From Chloroflexi bacterium RBG_13_53_26 (GTDB taxonomy: Bacteria; Chloroflexota; Dehalococcoidia; UBA2247; RBG-13-53-26), in contig MGMW01000081.1 in assembly GCA_001795035.1 (NCBI GenBank), positions 1 through 15,673 on the forward strand: DNA of 15,673 nucleotides, given 5' to 3'. The position numbers and the translations under genes were made by a program. Shown here in pieces: positions 1 to 6,434 of the stretch. Positions within the stretch are counted from its first letter, which is position 1; each line of letters opens with the position of its first letter. Under the pieces are notes generated by a model. It saw nothing but the letters and a program-made list of their open reading frames with translations, was not told the origin of the DNA and did no database searches.

Positions 1-984
1 ACCCTTGGGCTCGATCAGGATGAAGAAGATGACCACAAGAGCAAACAAGATCAGGGACAGAGCAGACGGGATCTGGTACCCCAGCGATGGGAAGGCATCC
101 GTCAGCAATGAAGACACACGCGGAACCAATTTGTCGACTAGCATAATCACCCCAGCCCCCATGACCACCCCAGTGGTGCTGCCCATTCCTCCGATGATGA
201 TCATGGCCAGGAACCAGAGAGACAGACTGAAGGTGAACAGATCGGGGTTGATACGTAGGAGATGATGGGCCCAGAGCCAGCCGGACACACCGGCAAAGAA
301 GCAGCCGATGAAGAAGGCTAGAAGCTTCGTTCGGAAGAGGTTGATGCCCATGACCTCAGCCGCCAGGTCGTTGTCCCGCACAGCCACGAACTTCCGGCCC
401 GTGGCCGTCCTCTGGATGTTCTTGGCGAAGAAGAGCATGACCACCGCCACCCCCAGCGTGAGCCACCAGAACTGGGTGTCATTCAGTGCCGAGCCCCCAA
501 TGGTGATGGCCGGCACATCAAGCCCATATGTTTGCCCCGCCCAGCTCGGCTGCCTTATAGCCCACATGATGACGAACTGAGCTGCTATAGTGGTCAGGAC
601 GAGGTAGAAACCCTTAATCCGCAGAGCCGGGATGCCAAAAATCAGCCCACCCAGCCCCGCAGCCAGGCCCGAAAGCGGCAGGGTCAGCCAGGGGGATAAT
701 CCGTACCTCGTTCCAAGCAAAGCCGTGGTGTAGGCACCCAGCGCCATGAAGGCAGACTGACCCATGGAGAACTGGCCGCAGAGCCCAGTCATTATGTGCA
801 TGCCAAGGGCGGCGACGGTGTAGATGCCCACCATGATCAGCCAGACCACCCATTCATCCGGCGCGTACAGCGCCACCGTAACCAGGAAGATCAGCCCGGC
901 GGCCAGCAGCAGCCACTGGGCCCTGGTTCTCACTATGGCCATGTCCTGCTGTGGCCGTGTATTGAAGACACCTGACGGAAGCAT
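1..984 (-). CDS. livM: Branched-chain amino acid-type ABC transporter permease LivM (3' end cut off by window)
   Basis: Inner-membrane permease of a Liv/HAAT-family ABC importer; it would pair with LivH to form the channel. I translated the minus strand from the ATG at 984-982 and found 328 open codons reaching the window edge. The sequence is strongly hydrophobic, with about eight membrane segments. Family landmarks are visible: MTGLCGQFSMGQSAFMALG near residues 64-82, ALRIKGFYLVLTT near 120, the cytoplasmic EAA-like loop AVRDNDLAAEVMGIN near 200, and the C-terminal EPKG at the edge, which in LivM comes shortly before the end, so only a short tail should be missing. The ATG lies 4 bases after the livH stop, with an AAAGGA ribosome site (plus bases 994-999) upstream. 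An internal ATG at codon 15 is a possible alternative start. Family assignment is secure. The substrate is not: in this neighbourhood it may be an aromatic or other organic acid rather than an amino acid. Confidence 0.93.
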   Translation of the reverse strand, partial: MLPSGVFNTRPQQDMAIVRTRAQWLLLAAGLIFLVTVALYAPDEWVVWLIMVGIYTVAALGMHIMTGLCGQFSMGQSAFMALGAYTTALLGTRYGLSPWLTLPLSGLAAGLGGLIFGIPALRIKGFYLVLTTIAAQFVIMWAIRQPSWAGQTYGLDVPAITIGGSALNDTQFWWLTLGVAVVMLFFAKNIQRTATGRKFVAVRDNDLAAEVMGINLFRTKLLAFFIGCFFAGVSGWLWAHHLLRINPDLFTFSLSLWFLAMIIIGGMGSTTGVVMGAGVIMLVDKLVPRVSSLLTDAFPSLGYQIPSALSLILFALVVIFFILIEPKG

Positions 985-988
985 GGCT

Positions 989-1849
989 CTATATCCTTTC
1001 TATCCGCTTCTCTCCGAAGAGCCCGTAAGGCCTGATCAGCAAGATCACCAGCATTACCACCCAAGGGACGATCTCCTTCAGGCCCGGCTGATAGTAGCTT
1101 CCCAGCGCCTCCACGAGACCAATGATTAGCCCGCCCACCACGGCACCTGGAATGGAATTGAGCCCGCCCAGCAGCAGGACCGGAAGGCCTTTACCCAGTG
1201 TCAATTCTCCCATCGTCGGCGTCACCGTGAACACCATGCCCACCAGAACGCCGCATACAGCGGCAAAGGCGCCGCTGATAGCCCAGGAGAGAGAAAACAC
1301 CCGCTTCACTCTTATACCCAGGCTCTGAGCCACTTCGTGGTCAGCAGCCACGACCCTCATGGACAGACCCACCTTGGTGTAGCGGAAGAGGACGGTCAAC
1401 AGCAGGAAGATGACAATGGCCACGACAAACGAGACGGCGGCCCCGGGAATGACATTGACGGGACCGATGGCCCATTGCCCGCCCGGCGTGAAAGGCAGGA
1501 CAAAAGAATCGCTACCCCATACTAGGACGATCACTCCTTTCAGGAGAAAAGACAACATGAGGGTCATCATCAGCAGTGACAGAAAGGGTTGCCCCAGCAG
1601 CGGGCGTACTGCCAGCCTCTCCATGAGAAAACCCAGGATCGCTCCGGAAGGGATGATCAGCAATATGCCAATCCAATCGGACAATCCCCAGGAGGCAAGC
1701 ATGTGATACAAAAAATAGGCGAGTACAGCAATCATCTGCCCGTGGGCCAGATTGAGAACCAGGCTGGATTTGAAGACCAGAACGAATCCCAGCGCGATCA
1801 GGGCATAGACCCCACCTACCAGAAGCCCTTGCACCAGAACATCATCCAT
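989..1849 (-). CDS. livH: Branched-chain amino acid-type ABC transporter permease LivH
   Basis: Second permease subunit of the Liv/HAAT importer, 286 residues, the usual family length. The N-terminus MDDVLVQGLLVGGVYALIAL and the following NLAHGQM motif (near residues 34-40) are classic LivH signatures. The EAA-like loop VVAADHEVAQSLGIRVKR sits near residues 168-185, and the segment LLLGGLNSIPGAVVGGLIIG near 226-245 is the conserved LivH glycine-rich helix. About eight membrane helices are evident. The ATG at 1849 is preceded by GAGG about 7 bases upstream, and this ribosome site overlaps the TGA stop of the upstream synthetase gene (TGAGG), implying coupled translation. livM follows after 4 bases. 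No binding protein or ATPase is within the window, so the system is incomplete here. Confidence 0.95.
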   Translation of the reverse strand: MDDVLVQGLLVGGVYALIALGFVLVFKSSLVLNLAHGQMIAVLAYFLYHMLASWGLSDWIGILLIIPSGAILGFLMERLAVRPLLGQPFLSLLMMTLMLSFLLKGVIVLVWGSDSFVLPFTPGGQWAIGPVNVIPGAAVSFVVAIVIFLLLTVLFRYTKVGLSMRVVAADHEVAQSLGIRVKRVFSLSWAISGAFAAVCGVLVGMVFTVTPTMGELTLGKGLPVLLLGGLNSIPGAVVGGLIIGLVEALGSYYQPGLKEIVPWVVMLVILLIRPYGLFGEKRIERI

Positions 1850-1858
1850 ACAACTGCC

Positions 1859-3769
1859 TCAATTCACGTGATTGACCGTAATCTCCGCCTTGACTACGGC
1901 CCGCCTGCCATCCCGATAGAAAACCGGCACATCCATGGAGACCTTCTCATTCTCTCCATACAGGGCGGCTATGAAGTCCTTGTACCGGTCCTCTACCAGT
2001 CGCCGCCTCAACTTCATGGTACGGGTCAGCTCCGCCTCGTCGGGATCGAGTTCCTTCGGCATGTTGATGAATCTCTGGATTCTCTGTCCCCCCGGCAGCT
2101 TCGTGTTGAGGTTCTTCACCTCGCTGCCTATCAACTGGCAGACCTCCGGCTTCTGCGAAAGATCGGCAAAAGTCGTGTACGTGATCCTCTTCTTCTCAGC
2201 CCAGTGTCCTACGTTGTCGTAATTGATGTTGATGACAGCGCCTATATAGCTCCTGGTCTCATCTCCGACAACAAAAGCATCCTTGATATAGGCGCTGAAT
2301 TTCAAGCGGCTTTCAATGTACTGGGGGGCAAATTTGGTGCCATCGGAAAGGCGGCTCATGTACTCCACTCTATCGAGATAGTACAGATGGCCATCCTCAT
2401 CGAGATGGCCGGCATCGCCGGTATGATACCAGCCCCCGGCAAAGGCCTCCTCAGTGGCCTTGGGGTTCTTGTGGTAGCCCAGTACTTGAGACGGTCCCCT
2501 AGCCAGTATCTCGCCATCATCGGTGATCCTCACCGTGGTGCCGGGGTATATCAATCCCACGGAGTCAACCTTTATGTCGCTGCCGGTATGTTGCGAAACC
2601 CCTATTTCGGTCATCCCATAGAGCTGACGCAAGTCCACCCCTATGGCTGTGATCAATCTGAAGACGTCCGGCCCCAGTGCCGACCCGGCAGTGAACGCAA
2701 CGCGAATCTTGAGCAGGCCGAGCTTGTCCCTCAACGGATCGAATACCAGGAGCCTGGCCAGCCAATGTGGTATCCGCCACAGCCAGCCCAGGTTCTCCCC
2801 ACTGCACTTGGAGTCGGCAGCCCTGTATGCTATGGGCAAACAGAGTCTGAACGCCTGTCTCTTGAGGAAAGTGGTCTCCGCGATCTTGTTCTGGATGGTG
2901 GCAGCGGTCATCTCCCAGAGCCGGGAGGGATACATCAAGACAGTAGCGCCAATTTCGCGGATGTTCTCCTGGACTGTTGTCTGAGACTCAGGGAAGCTCA
3001 TCTTCACACCGCGGTTCAGGCTGGCCAGCAGACCAAGCCCCTGCTCCGCAGACCATCCTGGCAGAATGAAGGAGACCCACTCATCAGCCTCCGTAATAGG
3101 ATTCATAGAGTAGAAGGAAGTGTTTGAAGCGACGAGGCTGGCATAGCTTACCATGGCCGCCTTGGGCAGCCCGGTGGTGCCGGAAGTGTACATCAGCAAA
3201 GCGAGGTCGCTGATTTTGCCTTTCGCAATGCTCTCTTCAAAGGCTCCGGGATGGTCCTTACCATATTCCAGTCCAGTCTCTGCGATGGAGTCGAAACTGG
3301 CCAGGATGGGATCGTCATAGCCACGCAGTCCCTTGGTATCCCAGTAGATCACCTTCTTCAGCAGAGGTAACTCATCCTTGATTTCAAGGATCTTGTCCAC
3401 CTGCTCCTGATCCTGAGCCATGACGATCTTGGCGTCGGAATGCTCCAGGAAGTACTTCACTTCTTTGGCTCCGCTGCTGGAAAACACCCCGGTGACAGCG
3501 CCACCAGCAGCCTGGGCTGCCAGCTCAGCCCAGAACCAGTGCGGGTCGTTGTCTCCCAGGATCGCCATCACGTCACCGCGCTGGAAGCCAAGGCTCATGA
3601 GTCCCAGAGAGAAGTTCTTGATGTTCCCGCAGGCCTCCTTCCAGGTGTACTCCCTCCAGAAGCCAAGCTCCTTCTTGCGCATCCAGACCTTGTCTGCCCA
3701 TTTCTGCTGGTTCTCCAGCAGCAGTTTGGGTATCGTGAAATCGGTCTCGGTACCGACAGCTACGTCCAT
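1859..3769 (-). CDS. AMP-forming long-chain-type acyl-CoA synthetase
   Basis: Member of the ANL adenylating superfamily, 636 residues, resembling bacterial long-chain fatty-acid-CoA ligases of the FadD15/AAS type. It should activate a carboxylic acid with ATP to an acyl-AMP and then to the CoA thioester. Canonical motifs are intact: P-loop YTSGTTGLPK at 194-203, YGMTE at 384-388, GWYHTGD at 446-452, hinge D466-R467, and the C-terminal catalytic lysine, probably K586 in LTRTMKLRRR. The segment LMYPSRLWEM near 278-287 is typical of the long-chain branch. A tail of about 40 residues after the lysine carries FYRDGRRAVV. No membrane segment is obvious. The ATG at 3769 lies inside the end of the PaaK-like gene (10-base overlap, ATGGACGTAG). 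livH starts 9 bases after its stop. Substrate unproven; fatty, aryl-alkyl or cyclic acids are all possible. Confidence 0.92.
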   Translation of the reverse strand: MDVAVGTETDFTIPKLLLENQQKWADKVWMRKKELGFWREYTWKEACGNIKNFSLGLMSLGFQRGDVMAILGDNDPHWFWAELAAQAAGGAVTGVFSSSGAKEVKYFLEHSDAKIVMAQDQEQVDKILEIKDELPLLKKVIYWDTKGLRGYDDPILASFDSIAETGLEYGKDHPGAFEESIAKGKISDLALLMYTSGTTGLPKAAMVSYASLVASNTSFYSMNPITEADEWVSFILPGWSAEQGLGLLASLNRGVKMSFPESQTTVQENIREIGATVLMYPSRLWEMTAATIQNKIAETTFLKRQAFRLCLPIAYRAADSKCSGENLGWLWRIPHWLARLLVFDPLRDKLGLLKIRVAFTAGSALGPDVFRLITAIGVDLRQLYGMTEIGVSQHTGSDIKVDSVGLIYPGTTVRITDDGEILARGPSQVLGYHKNPKATEEAFAGGWYHTGDAGHLDEDGHLYYLDRVEYMSRLSDGTKFAPQYIESRLKFSAYIKDAFVVGDETRSYIGAVININYDNVGHWAEKKRITYTTFADLSQKPEVCQLIGSEVKNLNTKLPGGQRIQRFINMPKELDPDEAELTRTMKLRRRLVEDRYKDFIAALYGENEKVSMDVPVFYRDGRRAVVKAEITVNHVN

Positions 3770-5055
3770 CTCGTGTCCAAAACCTTCTTAAATTCTAGTG
3801 GCAATGTGCCCCTGGGGAGAAACTCGATCGTATCCATCCTCAGCTTGAAGACTTCCTGGCAGCGCTGGTTAATGGCCTGGGACAGCGATTTGCGGTCTAC
3901 TCCAGGTTCGGTCTCAGCATTGAGTGTTATCTGATCCTTGTGCCCGTCAAGCTTCAGCACCAACTGGTATTTCAAGACCTCCGGCAGCTTGGAGAAGGCT
4001 TCATCCACCTCCTTCATATGCACAAACATGCCTTTGACTCTTACGTGTTCGCCGATCATGCCTAGGATTCTGGTTATCCTCGGTGCCGTTCGGCCGCACG
4101 GACAAGGTTCGTCAGTGTATGAGGCCAGATCGCCGGTGCCAAACCTGACCAATGGGTAGACCTTACTGAAGAGCGTGACTACGATTTCGCCTTCCTCCAG
4201 AGGCCTGACCTGCTTTCCCGTCTGCGGGTCGACAATCTCTATGATGCACTCTTGATCATCGTAGTGATAGCCCTGGCCCAAGCCACAGTCATAGGCTACT
4301 GCCCCAATGTCAGCGGTGGCGTAGCCGTCGCCCACCAGGAGCCCGTATTTATCTTCAAACACCTTCCTCAGGATCTGGATATGTCTCTCCCCGCCACCAG
4401 TGGTGAATTTGAGATTGAAATCTCGCTTGATGTCGTAGCCCATCTCTTCGGCCTTCTTCAGTATGGTCATGGTGAAGCTGGGGAAACTGAAGATAGCTGT
4501 AGCCTTAAGGTCGTGGAGTATCTTGACCTGAAGTTCGGTCTGCCCAATGCCCGCCGGCACTACTGTGCATCCGAGGACATCCAACGCATCGGTCATGAAC
4601 AACCCGGCAGGAACCATATGGTAGGCTGTGGAGACCATCACTATATCGCCGGGCTTTGGCACCCCCATTCTGACAAACCCTCTGACGGCTGCCGTGACGC
4701 GCTCCGCGCCCCAAGCGTCGTAGATAGGGCCGGGAGAAACATATATTCTTCCCAGGGAATTCAAGGGAACGGCCAGCAGCCCTCCAAATGGTGGGTCTGC
4801 CTGTTGCAGCTTGACCAGATCGTCCTTCGTAGTAACGGGCAGTCGCTCCAAATCCCCGATGCCTCTGATAGCCCTAGGGGAAACGCCGGCATGATCAAAC
4901 TTCTTCTTTACTGCCGGGGCATGGCTGTAGGCGAAACGGAGCTGTTTCCTCAGCCTCTGGTTCAGCCACTCCGCTCTCTGGGGCAGTGGCATTTTCTCCT
5001 TTGACTCATCATAGAGGACTATCAACTGTCTGGAACTCAGCCGACGCAACATCAT
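3760..5055 (-). CDS. Divergent phenylacetate-CoA ligase (PaaK)-like protein with altered AMP-binding motifs
   Basis: 431 residues, the usual length of PaaK-family ligases, and recognisable along its length: N-terminal segment LPVTTKDDL at 72-80, the CPCGRT zinc/structural motif at 318-323, RFGTGDL at 304-310, and a C-terminal lysine pair K423/K424 in EFKKVLDTR. PaaK enzymes make aryl-CoA from aryl acids with ATP and CoA. Here, however, the P-loop SSGTTGKPT of the family is replaced by SPGPIYDAWG (107-116), the YGLSE-type motif reads GYATADIG (244-251), and the GR.DD hinge reads GMIGEH (332-337). ATP use may therefore be modified or lost. It is the first gene of the operon, overlapping the downstream synthetase by 10 bases. 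Two adjacent ATGs occur (5055 and 5052). GGGAGG at 5059-5064 leaves 3 bases to the first and 6 to the second, so the second start is likelier. Family call good; activity uncertain. Confidence 0.88.
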   Translation of the reverse strand: MMLRRLSSRQLIVLYDESKEKMPLPQRAEWLNQRLRKQLRFAYSHAPAVKKKFDHAGVSPRAIRGIGDLERLPVTTKDDLVKLQQADPPFGGLLAVPLNSLGRIYVSPGPIYDAWGAERVTAAVRGFVRMGVPKPGDIVMVSTAYHMVPAGLFMTDALDVLGCTVVPAGIGQTELQVKILHDLKATAIFSFPSFTMTILKKAEEMGYDIKRDFNLKFTTGGGERHIQILRKVFEDKYGLLVGDGYATADIGAVAYDCGLGQGYHYDDQECIIEIVDPQTGKQVRPLEEGEIVVTLFSKVYPLVRFGTGDLASYTDEPCPCGRTAPRITRILGMIGEHVRVKGMFVHMKEVDEAFSKLPEVLKYQLVLKLDGHKDQITLNAETEPGVDRKSLSQAINQRCQEVFKLRMDTIEFLPRGTLPLEFKKVLDTRWT

Positions 5056-5058
5056 TTA

Positions 5059-5064
5059 CCTCCC
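5059..5064 (-). promoter_or_regulatory. Ribosome binding site deciding the PaaK-like start
   Basis: On the minus strand GGGAGG is followed by TAAATGATG. The spacing is 3 bases to the first ATG and 6 to the second. Since 5-9 bases is the normal range, initiation at the second ATG (5052) is favoured, giving a protein one residue shorter. Confidence 0.6.
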
Positions 5065-5186
5065 GAGCAATGCTTCTGCGAAGAACATCCCAAGGTAGTC
5101 AATGGCATCTCATCACAACCGTCCAATTGGGGAGATGTTTCGACTGGGGGGCAGGAACCAGGAGACGACTGCAAACCTCTGGTATA

Positions 5187-5201
5187 GCTGCCATTGGCAG
5201 C
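5187..5201. repeat. Perfect 15-bp palindrome GCTGCC-ATT-GGCAGC
   Basis: Six-base arms separated by three bases, located about 135 bases upstream of the PaaK-like gene and inside its predicted leader. It could be a regulator half-site pair or a short RNA hairpin. No T-run follows on the minus strand (TATACC comes next), so it does not look like a terminator. Confidence 0.45.
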
Positions 5202-5266
5202 ACCTTGCTTTCGAACCAGGCAGTGGCATGTTCCTCCTTATGGTGGGTTGCCACATCGTCCTCATC

Positions 5267-5433
5267 GGCATGCAGCAACCGCGCTCTGGGAACAATGCCA
5301 AGCAGTCCGTCAGACTTCGTTGACCAGACTACTCAGGCATGCTGGTATGTTACGAGTCTTCTATGCTCTCAATATCTCAAAGAGGGCTATCGTTGTCAAG
5401 TCAAGAATGTGCGGTGTGTTCTGCTTGGCATGC
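5267..5433. repeat. Three dispersed GGCATGC copies
   Basis: GGCATGC occurs at 5267-5273, 5336-5342 and 5427-5433, with a fourth near-copy GGCATGT at 5225-5231. The core GCATGC is itself palindromic. Two copies flank the candidate promoter (one downstream near +20, one about 30 bases upstream of the -35), a layout compatible with binding sites for one regulator. Spacing is irregular (69 and 91 bases), so chance is not excluded. Confidence 0.35.
5371..5399 (-). promoter_or_regulatory. Candidate sigma-70 promoter of the PaaK-like/acs/livHM operon
   Basis: Reading the minus strand: TTGACA (5399-5394, a perfect -35), a 17-base spacer, then GATATT (5376-5371, four of six matches to TATAAT). Transcription would start near 5364, giving a leader of about 310 bases. 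It is the best match I found in the gap by eye, but a match of this quality can occur by chance. Confidence 0.4.
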
Positions 5434-5438
5434 GGTGA

Positions 5439-5452
5439 GACGACAGACGACA
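5439..5452. repeat. Tandem heptamer GACGACA x2
   Basis: Two perfect adjacent copies of GACGACA lie upstream of the candidate operon promoter. Too short to interpret alone; recorded because it lies in a gene-free region together with other repeats. Confidence 0.3.
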
Positions 5453-5510
5453 TGATATGGAAGACTCAATCCAGGGCGAGCATCCCAATCATAGCAGGTG
5501 AGCATACGGG

Positions 5511-5543
5511 AAAAGACCGGGAGCACCTCAGCGGTGCCCCCGG
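5511..5543 (-). terminator. Rho-independent terminator of rnpB
   Basis: On the minus strand CCGGGGGCACC, loop GCTGA, GGTGCTCCCGG forms an 11-bp GC-rich stem with a single G-U pair, followed directly by TCTTTT. It begins 3 bases beyond the last paired base of RNase P helix P1, so it both ends the rnpB transcript and isolates the downstream ligase operon from it. Confidence 0.88.
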
Positions 5544-5546
5544 CGG

Positions 5547-5919
5547 ACCAAGTAAACCTGTAAGCCGGGTTTTGTAGCCTGACCTGTTAGCCAGGCTGGT
5601 GACCATCTATCTAGCCCTGGCGTTGCCACCAGGATCGAGCGACCAACCCGAGGACATCGGTCGGGCAGCCTCACGGTCCTCCTATTTGGTCTTGCTCCAG
5701 GTGGGGTTTGCCTAGCCGGCTGATCGCTCAGCCGCTGGTGAGCTCTTGCCTCACCGTTTCACCCTTACCCTGGCATAGCCAAGGCGGTATGTTTCTGTGG
5801 CACTTTCCGTAGGGTTACCCCTCCTGGGTGTTACCCAGCACCTTGCCCGATGGAGCCCGGACTTTCCTCCCTTTCAGGGTTAATGTCCCCTGAAACGGCG
5901 GCCACCCAGTTTACTTGGT
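5547..5919 (-). ncRNA. rnpB: RNase P RNA, bacterial type A
   Basis: Catalytic RNA that trims the 5' leader from pre-tRNAs. On the minus strand the universal elements appear in order: GAGGAAAGTCCGGGCTCC (plus 5852-5869), GGGTAAGGGTGAAAC (plus 5756-5770), and near the 3' end AAAACCCGGCTTAC (plus 5560-5573). The ends are fixed by helix P1: ACCAAGTAAAC (5919-5909) pairs perfectly over 11 bases with GTTTACTTGGT (5557-5547). This gives about 373 nt, normal for the family. It lies 15 bases after the rnhA stop on the same strand and is followed at once by an intrinsic terminator. No convincing promoter separates it from rnhA, so it may be read from the upstream genes and processed, or use a weak promoter inside rnhA. 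Identification is very secure; the exact mature ends are inferred from pairing. Confidence 0.97.
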
Positions 5920-5934
5920 TCTAGTCCAAGTTTA

Positions 5935-6375
5935 TCATTTCCTGGCCATGAATTGAACAGCGTGGCGATTATCGAGGGCTCTATTTGCTAGTGAGTCGGC
6001 ATGGGCATTCTGGTGGCGTGGGATGTGGCTTATAGTATATGTCTTGTAGGTTGACAGCAGCCGAGTTGCCTTTTCAAATAGCGGTTTCAGTTTGGCATTA
6101 CGGACCCTGTAGTTGCCCTGAATCTGCTCCACCATCAGTTTTGAGTCTGTCTTGATGTCTACATGGTCGGCCGCGAATCTGGCAACTTCCTCCAGCCCGG
6201 TGATGAGAGCTCTATATTCTGCCTGATTATTGGTGGCTTCTCCAATATAGTGTGAAATCTCCATTCTGGTTGAGCCTTCATGACCTTGTATAACAATGCC
6301 TATTGCTGCGGGACCCGGATTGCCTCGGGAGGCACCATCCACATATATAATCAGGCGGTTCTCTGGACTGACCAT
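5935..6375 (-). CDS. rnhA: Ribonuclease H, type I-like
   Basis: Cuts the RNA strand of RNA-DNA hybrids (R-loops, Okazaki primers). 146 residues, a complete single RNase H domain. The four acidic catalytic residues are visible: D13 in YVDGAS, E53 in NNQAEYRAL, D77 in KTDSKLMVEQ and D127 in NAHADSLAN, with H121 in IPRHQNAHAD. The motif style (NPGPAAIG, NNQAEY, IPRHQNAHAD) is that of the short YpdQ/archaeal-like RNase HI group, lacking the basic protrusion of the E. coli enzyme. The ATG at 6375 has GGGAG 8 bases upstream. It follows the zinc-ribbon gene by 59 bases and precedes rnpB by 15, all on the same strand, making an RNA-metabolism block. The same zinc-ribbon/RNase H adjacency occurs, as I recall, in actinobacteria. 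Confidence 0.95.
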   Translation of the reverse strand: MVSPENRLIIYVDGASRGNPGPAAIGIVIQGHEGSTRMEISHYIGEATNNQAEYRALITGLEEVARFAADHVDIKTDSKLMVEQIQGNYRVRNAKLKPLFEKATRLLSTYKTYTISHIPRHQNAHADSLANRALDNRHAVQFMARK

Positions 6376-6434
6376 CTTCTAGTCTCCCAGTGGATTTCAG
6401 CCGGCAGGCGATGACAGACGGCCTACAGATGCTG

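Larger units (their letters stand above)
5056..5510. other. Gene-free region upstream of the ligase-transporter operon
   Basis: About 455 bases separate the rnpB terminator from the PaaK-like start. The open frames here (62-150 codons) have no recognisable motif, overlap each other on both strands, and one runs into the RNase P RNA, so I see no gene. What it does hold: a candidate minus-strand promoter (5371-5399), a 15-bp perfect palindrome (5187-5201), an inverted repeat GTGGCA/TGCCAC (5223-5228 with 5249-5254), three GGCATGC copies plus one GGCATGT, and a tandem GACGACA repeat (5439-5452). If the promoter is right, the operon carries a leader of about 310 bases, long enough for leader-RNA control. 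I could not match it to a known riboswitch or T-box. Confidence 0.5.

Noticed and set aside
1589..3127. 512-codon open frame on the plus strand opposite the acyl-CoA synthetase and livH
   Set aside because: It is antisense to two genes with clear conserved motifs, spans their junction, and its translation shows no recognisable domain. Long antisense frames are expected in GC-rich third-position coding DNA.
4252..5004. 250-codon plus-strand frame opposite the PaaK-like gene
   Set aside because: Antisense to a family-recognisable gene; the translation has no domain or convincing ribosome site.
5205..5225. GGTTCGAA on the minus strand, resembling a tRNA T-loop
   Set aside because: No 5-bp T-stem, anticodon arm or acceptor stem can be built around it.
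5517..5550. T-box-like or riboswitch-like GC-rich element
   Set aside because: The sequence is fully explained as the rnpB intrinsic terminator (11-bp stem plus TCTTTT); the T-box AGGGTGG core is absent.
5194..5577. 127-codon plus-strand frame in the gap, running into rnpB
   Set aside because: It enters the RNase P RNA, overlaps other frames and shows no motif or conserved composition.
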